This document shows positions 56,249 through 64,000 of a DNA stretch of 64,000 bases, one piece after another. The notes under the pieces were generated by a model that saw only the letters and a list, made by a program, of their open reading frames with translations, searched no databases and was not told the origin of the DNA. Source of the DNA: Heracleum sosnowskyi (Eukaryota > Streptophyta > Magnoliopsida > Apiales > Apiaceae); assembly GCA_030848705.1 (NCBI GenBank), contig CM061238.1:78392685-78456684 (forward strand), in the 5' to 3' direction. The stretch's first letter is position 1, and the number at the start of each line of letters is the position of its first letter. Both the position numbers and the translations under genes were made by a program.

Positions 56249-56452
56249 TTAAGCCTCGTATCTCTGGCGTAATAGTTTCTTAGTCTGAACTATATTCAAG
56301 AATCTCTGAATCTGTCTCCGTTCTTTATTTATTACTCTCTCTCCCTTACAATCAGTTTGGGCCCCATTGGGTGTCAACCAACCCATTCTTATTATAATAT
56401 CCACTTTTCCCAACTTGAAAGGGATCAGGTCTATCAAAAGTGTCGACCTCAT
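56249..56452 (-). pseudogene. Protease remnant
   Basis: LIDLIPFKLGKVDIIIRMGW resembles the end of the chromovirus aspartic protease, where the family has a hydrophobic pair followed by Gly-Met-Asp-Trp-Leu. The catalytic Asp region is not recognisable. Confidence 0.6.
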
Positions 56453-56690
56453 ATTTCTAGTTCACAACCTGGATGTACCAGTCTTATGGGAAAATCCCTC
56501 GATTGGCTATTTCTACTTGTAATTATTCCCTCAGCGTCTCGGCCTTAAGGTTTAATCGTCATGCAACATCTTGATATACAACAATGCATTAGCTCTGTCT
56601 AAACAGTGTAGAAGGGCACATGCTATTTAAAGGTCCTGACAGTGGGCTGCTTGTTGGAGGTAGCCCTGGTTGAAACCTACTGGCTTTCTT

Positions 56691-56879
56691 TTATTCTGTG
56701 TTCACAAACTCCGGAACAAACCTCAATAATTCGGGAAACTTGGCCTCATACTCGGTCACAGTCATGGTTTCTTGTTTTAACTCTTTAACTTTCATTTTCA
56801 TCCGGGTCTCCATATATTTCCGGAAATTATTCCTGCTGCACCTCTCCCAAGTCACAATACCAGCTCCCTTTGACTCCAT
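56691..56879 (-). pseudogene. Gag remnant
   Basis: WERCSRNNFRKYMETRMKMK and ELKQETMTVTEYEAKFPELL match the capsid domain of chromovirus Gag. Only ~60 codons are open; flanks are degenerate. Confidence 0.7.
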
Positions 56880-59531
56880 CGTCAGTACTTATCTTGCTAA
56901 CCCAGAGGTAGTGTCCATTCGTAACAACTCCTCCAAAATCTCAATTCCCCTATAGGGCATCTATCTAACACCGTTGTCACTGGAGTTCACAGCACACCGC
57001 TATTTCTTTTACATATATCGATTGACACGCTTTCCATTATCATAATATCCTTGGGAGAATAAACCAATTTCATTGATATGTCACTAACATTCCATTCGTC
57101 TTAGGGATTCGCTCCTGACATAGGCGATTTCGTCGCGAATCTAATTCCTATCAGCGAATTTTGACTTATTTGACCTGGTTGGCCTCCCCTTGAAATTCAA
57201 TAAGGATAACAAAAATTATGGGGCCTTGAAAAGACAGCTCCCATATCAAGGAAAACGTCACACACTGGTGATCATAAGGTTATGAGTTTTAAGGTAACCT
57301 TATGGGAGGTAAAAGAATTTACCGAGAGATCAACATGATCCTAAGAACTCAGCGTTGTGTGCCTCGATTGAGACATTACTAAAGGTAATTAGCCTTCTTG
57401 TATTTCACAACTTACAAGTGATGGCGTCCCATCAGACTTCTATCACATAGACAGATAGTCCTTGTAGCCCCTATAAGTATAGGGTTGTTCGTCTCAGTGG
57501 AAGTTGAAAAGTATGAAAGCAATTCGATATCAATTTAATGATTATCGTCTTTCGACAATATTTCTTAAAGGAACACCTTGGATTAAAATTAAACAGATTC
57601 CAAAGGTGCGGTTTCCAAAGAAAATACAAAGAAAAGAATAACCAAGAAGATACTGGTACTTAACAAGCAAGGGTTATTCATTATTTGAAGAAAAGTGGAA
57701 GCTTGAATATCATCATTTGACAGGGCTTTGAAAAACTTGAAAGTAGGCATCGTGATAGCCTCTAACACAATTGAAATTAAATATGATTTAACACAAGTGT
57801 TATAAAATAACTTCGAAGAGGGAATATACCCTTTATCAGAATTCTTTCTTGGAGAGAGGTCAAGATAGATCATAGGTTGGGGAGGTACCCCACATAATTT
57901 TCAAATGGGGAGGGTACTACCAAAGTCTCTACGGATGCCTTTTACGTCGGCTCCTCTAATGGATAATCGCTCAATTCCGAAGCTTTCTTTTCCACGCATC
58001 CTAAGGTGTTCGATACTTACGTCATTGCCGACTTATAATAGTCGCTAAGAATTCAACCATCAACATTTGCAATCGCAGGGAATTCTATTCGACTAGGCGC
58101 AAACATCTCAAGTACGCGTTCTGTTCTATAAAAAGACTTCGATACCGTTGTCGCCCATAGCAATGATAATTCCACATGTCGACTGGGCGGTACTTCGGAA
58201 GATCGTTAGAAACTACAAGCTTAAATCCGGTCTCTATTTCAGTCATCCTTATACTCAATATTCCTTCTCCCATATCAATCCCGTGTTCTACATAAGCTTA
58301 ACACTTTTGGCACAATAGCCTTTTCATTTAAGTCAATCCCGGAATTTCTCAGTCCGTCTTGGTCCTTAAATACATTTCGCATTTACCGTTCAATCTCAAC
58401 TTCACCATTTTATCTCTATAATCAATGGTAGCAATCAAGGTCTGTCCACCAGCCCATATAGCGGCCATCTTACCCAATCCACAGGGTTCGCTCTAGTTTC
58501 CACTCTCTTTGGTGACATCCTCTGGTAATCAGAAAGACAAGGTTTGCCAAAATTTGTTGAATTTCTTCCCAAAATCAGGGGAATTTGATCAATCTATTTA
58601 CCTACTAGTAATGCTCGGATCTGATTTCCGACCTTTCGGTTCTATCCTCATAATTCCTTCCTGATTTCCTGAGGGTGGTAAATCTCGTTCTCGATTCCGC
58701 CTTAGCGTGCTTGTCTTACAATAACATTTGCATGGTACATATACCCAAAATTCTCCTTGGGATAATAAAATCCCTCAATGACGTAATAGACACTCTTTCC
58801 AATGGAATCGCTGGTCGTGGAGGATTGAAACCTCATATCCAAAGCAATTCCTTTCACTATACTAGGCAACTAAGTCCCCTTAATCGTTCGTGAAAATCTG
58901 AACACCTTGGTTCTTACTTATGTCGCCTCCTTATGGGCAACTATAACTGACTACGAGTAACAGGTTTCGTTCAAGTCGAATCAATCCACTGATACTGGCT
59001 ATACTGCCTCTACCTCTTCTGCTTTGGAGACTCTACTCCATTTTCCTTGTCATACCTCTTGATGAATCATGAACGATCCTTAAACTCTCGTCTCGTCACT
59101 TATTTATCCCTCGAAGGTTCGTCCAGTCTTATTATTAGATCTCAAGTAACGCACCACATCTTTATCAATCAACACGTCCTTTACCAGATTCTTTCCTTGA
59201 CCCACTATGGGGTCTTCCTCTAGATCCTCCTATGGATCTTTCTTTATCGGGTCTCCGTCCATTTCAAGGAGCGCATCATCAAATGCCTACTCGAAGGCCT
59301 CGGGATCTGGCATCTCAGAGTCCCATCCATCTATAACTCATACGAATCGAGGTGACTAACCACGAAGTCCTAAGTACTGATTCCCAAAAGAAGTCCCCTC
59401 TCGGGCTTCATCTTAAACAGTCAGGGTCATGTCCTCTAACCCGACTACGAACTCAATTTGAGCTCTAGATGTTCTCATCATTACTAAGGGTATTGTAAGA
59501 CTCGATCTTCTATCGTTTCTGAGGACTGTAA
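56880..59531 (-). other. Degenerate interior of the chromovirus-derived element
   Basis: 2.6 kb with only short ORFs. A weak acidic reading frame near 59220-59320 may be the start of gag. No intact domain seen. Confidence 0.5.
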
Positions 59532-59549
59532 CCTAACTCTCTGATACCA
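59532..59549 (-). other. Primer-binding site, initiator tRNA-Met type
   Basis: The - strand reads TGGTATCAGAGAGTTAGG, four bases after the LTR end. The first 11 bases match the initiator tRNA-Met complement; the rest deviates. Confidence 0.85.
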
Positions 59550-59553
59550 TCTC

Positions 59554-62500
59554 TGTAACAGCCCCAAATCCGGGGTCAGGGATTTAGGGTTGTCACAATC
59601 CATGTACTCCTTGCCTTACCTGTATTACTCACACCATTCATAATTCACCTGCTCATGACCCCACAACATATGTCACACACACACACACAGGTTAGAGTCT
59701 CAGAAACGACACAATACCACAATTGCGGAATAAGTAACTTTTATTACAATACCCAAATGTCTTTTGAATCTGTTACTGATACAATTTCTAAGTATTGTTA
59801 CATTACCAACTTAGCCTTCTGATGCTCACAATCCTCTTATACCATTCATGTCTATACATAAGTTGAATACCAAAAGCTGTAGCCTGATTCGATTGGTTCG
59901 TACTACCCTTCGGGATCACTGCTAGAAACTGTTTATGGAAACGCCTTGCGGGGTATGTACCGACCCATTGGCATCCTGCTTCGCTGCTATATAATATATA
60001 TAAAACAATAGCAAGAGTGAGCGATAGCTCAGCAAGGAAATGAAAGTATGGCATAATTCTGCCTTTAACTCAACCCAGAATAAAGCGAGTATAAGACAAT
60101 AATTTGTCAAAATATCTCGATACTGAAATTATATCCTTATCGGAATGTATTCCCAAAAACAGTACCATTATGGTACTTCAAATATCATTTCCATAATATT
60201 TCTGCAAACTTTCGATATTCAAACTATGAACAAAGTTCTAGTATAAAAGATGGGTTTCAAAGGAAACCAAATATAACCTTTCCAAAAGTATCTGCTATGT
60301 AAGCAGAATATCAACACATATTTTAAAAGATGAAGTTATAAGGTGATTCAGTATAAACAACTCCCTTACCATAACCCATGTTATGTAAGGTATCCACAGA
60401 GTCATAACTCATAAATAAAAGATGAAGTTGCATGAATTTATTGTCACTTCATTTTCAAACACTTTCGACCCCCTGCCAACATGATTGGTTTTTCATCCCA
60501 ATACATGTTGCAGGAATATCCAAAATGGATGATGAACTAATACTGGAGTTGCTACCGCGTCCACTGTGCCTAACCTTGCTATGATCAGTAGCAGGTCGCA
60601 CCGCTCAAATAGTTTTCTACATGTAGATGGAAGTATCACGACGGCCTGACATTGTCTACCGCCTTACTATGACCTCCCGGCCCATTTGGGGCAATATAAA
60701 AGTTGGATGGGCCCACGCAACTTGACCACTTACACCACTCCTAGTTCAGATGAAATCCATGACTCTGAAACGTAAAGATCGTCCTCCTTTCCCCAAGTGT
60801 AACACTTGTTGATACGACTCCACTAAGTAGTTATATCTAGGTTGGAAAGGAAGATCCTCCAATATTTCCCAAGCTATGCTTGTTAATGGATATCGACTTG
60901 TTCCATGAATTTACCCCTCGACCATTGAGGTGGTAACACAACATTAACTGGCAGCAATTAAATTGCTCCAAGAGAATATCTGTCCCTTGACAGTTTTTGA
61001 ACTGAGAGTTTAAAAAATGTAGTAGTCACTTAAATCAGGTTTCCCATATTTTTGATAGTTGAGCGAGCATTTGAATCTTCTTTAAAAGACAGATTCAAAT
61101 GGAAAAACAGTGTTTTGGGAACCTCTTTTTGATTTGAAAATAACTAATAATATTTATTAAATAAGTAAACCTCAAATGAATATTTGGAAATAATATTCAT
61201 TAAACAACTAATCTTTAAATGAATATTTGAAAATAATATTCATTAAATAAATAATCCTTAAATGAATATTTGAAAGTAATATTCATTAAATAAATAATCC
61301 TTAAATGAATATTTGAAAATAATATTCATTAAATAAATAGTCCTTAAATGAATATTCGAAAATAATATTCATTAAATAAATAGTCTTTAAATGAATATTC
61401 GAAAATAATATTCATTAAATAAATAGTCTTTAAATGAATATTTGAAAATAATATTCATTAAATACATAGTCTTTAAATGAATATTTGAAAATAATATTCA
61501 TTAAATACATAATATTTTTAACGTCAATAATCCTCAAATGAATATAATTAACATCCTTTAAGTAAATAATTAATCCTCGAATGACAGTACCCGATATCTT
61601 TATCGGAAAATAACCTTTAACATATACCGAAATATAATTACTTCTGATCTTAGAGAAAATCACCCGCCCTTATCCTAGGGCAAATATAAAATCCTGGCTT
61701 CTAACTAATATCCCATATCTAGCTTAGAAGCCCATAATCAAATCATTTTCAAATAATAACCTTCGAATGAGGTAATATTCAAATAACATTCCTCAAATCA
61801 TTTCCAGGTAATTAATACTTTCTAGAAATATAATTAATGTTTAATAATAGCAGTCCTCAAAATAATTAGTACACTGCCGCTGGAATCCTTCCGGGTTTCT
61901 ACGGCTATCTCCATATCTCAAATACTGACTCCCGGTCTAGAGTCGAAAACAAGAAGTATGCTCTTATCTCTAGAGCTACAAGGTACACCGGTTTATAACT
62001 ACTTTATCTCAAAACTCATATATAAACCAAAATCAAACTCTATATATAACATGTATCGCAAAATTGTATAACTCCACACATGGCAAAAGCAGTAATATAT
62101 AATCAATACTTCAAAGTATAGATTTAGAAAACTTGCCACAATACTTGCAACAAAGATTTGGTATATAAATTGGGAATACACAAGTATTGAACATAGGAAA
62201 ATATACATACTCTGAATAATAGAGTAAGGTTTAGTAAACTTGCCTGATGCTCGAGAAGTGATAGGGGTTCGCGACGATGCCGGACAATCTAGACAAAGTC
62301 AAACGAAAACACACGGTTAATTCCCTCGATAAACCACTTATAACTCAATGCTTAAACACGTAAGCGAAACACAACCAAGGCATTACTAGATCTTTATAGG
62401 CTCATACTAAGTCCATGTTTAGTCGACAATTACTTCAGTCGTAGGTTTAGTCCGAAATCGATCCTCGAATACAAGTTATACTTAACCATTTTCAACATTG

Positions 62501-64000
62501 GTTCCTAAGTCATGCTCTTAAAGGTTTTCACTTGCGCAACCTCGGCTAACACATTTTTATAAAATCGGAAAATAATCTTTTGGACTCGAAACCTTCGTAC
62601 AAACCTTCGTAACTGCCCTTGACACTTCAATACAAAATTTCATATTTTAAAACAACTCTTAAGGGTCTCAAACATAGCCACAAAGTTGGTACATTTCTGC
62701 AATCTCATTCCTTGAACCACTTTCACTACAATTGTCATATCTCATAAACCGTAAATCGTAATGACATGATTCTTGCGCTCACATAAACTAGAAACAAAGC
62801 TCTACACACTCATGTTCATAACTGAACCAAAAGAGGCAGTTAGGTTTTCTGATTCTAGGCAGTTTATAGAGTTACCGAAAATCGGGCATTACGACGGCTT
62901 AAAATTGAATAATCCTATTTTGTCACAACATAACCAAGCCACACCGGGCATACCATACATCTACAACCTCAACAAACAACCATCATACACCTCTAAGATC
63001 AGTGGGGAGGCTCAAATCCAACACCCATCATTTTATACATTCAAACAAATCCAAATAATCACTAAATCACTTAATCATGATCTTAACTTTACATGAACAT
63101 CAAAACCACTTTAAAACTCATATAAAACTCAAAGGGGCAGAGGTTTATACCTTCCTCCAAGCTTGCTTGCTGCTATATTCCTTATATAACCTTATATCCT
63201 TGCTTAATACAACCTTTGGAAGCCACAAACTCAATATCAAAAGCAACAAAGCAAAATACAAGTTACTATTCATCATCTTCTCCAACTGTTACTCACTGAA
63301 ATCGAAGGGTAAATCACAGGGGTGAGGCGATAGCTTACCATGGTTGCGTAGAGCTTCTCGAGAGCTTCGATTTGAGTGGTGGAACGCCAAAAACGGACCA
63401 CGGAATCTCAAGTTATGATCATTTCTTTCTCTCCCATTTTTCTTTCTTCTTCTCTCCCGAAATTTCTCTTCCTTTTTCTTTTTCTTCTTATCTTGTTTAA
63501 TTACTTGATATTTATCCAATGTGGTGAGTCATCACCCTTGGTCTCTTCTTGTCTTGACACTTGGCAAGCATGCATTGGCTTGGAATAAAGTAGCTTTTCT
63601 GGTTCGTTTAATTTCGTAGAACGCTCGCAAGGTTTCTCGAGGGTTCTATCGAGGTATTTTACCGAAATCGTTCTAGATACTTCTAATTCATTTATCAAAT
63701 CCATATCCATAGAATTAATAATTTAAATCCTTAAATATCCTCAACTAATAATTATTTAGTCCGTTTTTGGTGAAATTTCGGAGAAAACGAAAAATGCTAT
63801 TTTTCCGATTCTGACAGCTTCTGCATTCTTTTATTTCCATCGTAGATCACTAATGCGACTTTGAAAGTTTATTATATCGTCCCGCATATAGGGTGGTCTG
63901 AAAAAATGAAGAGTTACTATTCATCAGTGGTTTTTCTATAATCCTTTGGATCAAAATCCGTTCCAATATTCCTGATCTATTTTCTCTTTACTTTTTGCAC
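59554..64000 (-). repeat. 5' LTR of the chromovirus-derived element (cut by the window)
   Basis: Matches 50140-54586 with no indels at offset 9414. Differences found: 51149/60563, 51164/60578, one in AACAATTG/AACACTTG near 51391/60805, and one near 52103/61517. Its beginning (- strand) is predicted at 64302. Confidence 0.95.

Larger units (their letters stand above)
50140..64000 (-). mobile_element. Long-LTR, chromovirus-derived non-autonomous element
   Basis: Two LTRs in the same orientation, 50140-54888 (4749 bp) and 59554 onward (4447 bp visible), at a constant offset of 9414, flank 4665 bp of interior. - strand layout: primer site at 59549-59532, broken gag, protease and RT traces, an integrase/chromodomain tail, polypurine tract at 54901-54889. 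I found four differences between the LTRs, so the insertion is very recent, but the interior has no usable ORF. That matches the large retrotransposon derivative (LARD) type: long LTRs, non-coding interior, mobilised by a relative. Bases left of the insertion are ttgta; the matching duplication should lie near 64303. Confidence 0.9.

Overview
This is nuclear DNA from a flowering plant, almost entirely nested LTR retrotransposons. The protein families (Tat-type Ty3/gypsy with two RNase H domains, Sirevirus-like Ty1/copia with a long third ORF, a Tekay-like chromovirus remnant) and the plant-style introns point to a eudicot, possibly an asterid; I cannot name the species. No intact host gene, rRNA, tRNA or CRISPR array is visible. 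Host-like sequence is limited to a broken epoxide hydrolase exon (16159-16637) and one unrecognised partial ORF (13803-14302).

Layout. 1-13661: one Tat-lineage Ty3/gypsy element on the + strand (5' LTR cut by the window edge, gag-PR-RT-RH-aRNH-INT broken by two stops and a frameshift, a 1.6-kb array of hairpin-bearing repeats, a convergent spliced gene on the - strand with its own TATA box, a second tandem array beside the polypurine tract, 3' LTR). 13662-18806: older debris (partial ORF, LTR remnants, epoxide hydrolase pseudogene, AT-rich repeats). 18807-50139: three Sirevirus-like copia elements. Copia B (- strand) has its 3' LTR at 18807-19338 and is split by Copia A (+ strand, 20453-33631, 1041-bp LTRs, 5-bp target duplication TTCTT). 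At 41338 Copia B is interrupted by a gypsy-type LTR fragment (41338-42289), which is in turn interrupted by Copia C (- strand, 42290-50139). Copia C is interrupted at 50139 by a chromovirus-derived element (50140 to beyond 64000) with 4749-bp LTRs and a degenerate interior. The nest is at least four insertions deep, and the right-hand halves of Copia B, the LTR fragment and Copia C should lie beyond the window.

How the parts work: Gag forms the particle; PR, RT, RNase H and integrase process, copy and insert the element; the LTRs carry promoter and terminator. Each copia element also has a very long ORF3 after pol. Copia C's ORF3 is intact (1225 aa); those of A and B are broken. LTR pairs are nearly identical (Copia A 2 differences in 1041 bp, Tat 1 in 541, chromovirus 4 found in 4447), so insertions are recent, yet most coding regions are already dead. 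This suggests defective copies mobilised in trans.

Most interesting: (1) each element carries its own short word, scattered tens of times through LTR, linkers and ORF3, on both strands and in different reading frames, which implies selection on DNA or RNA rather than protein; (2) an exactly 16-nt internal polypurine tract lies inside ORF3 of all three copia elements, always read as Lys-Lys-Gly-Glu-Lys; (3) the Tat element has a three-exon antisense gene facing pol across a hairpin array.
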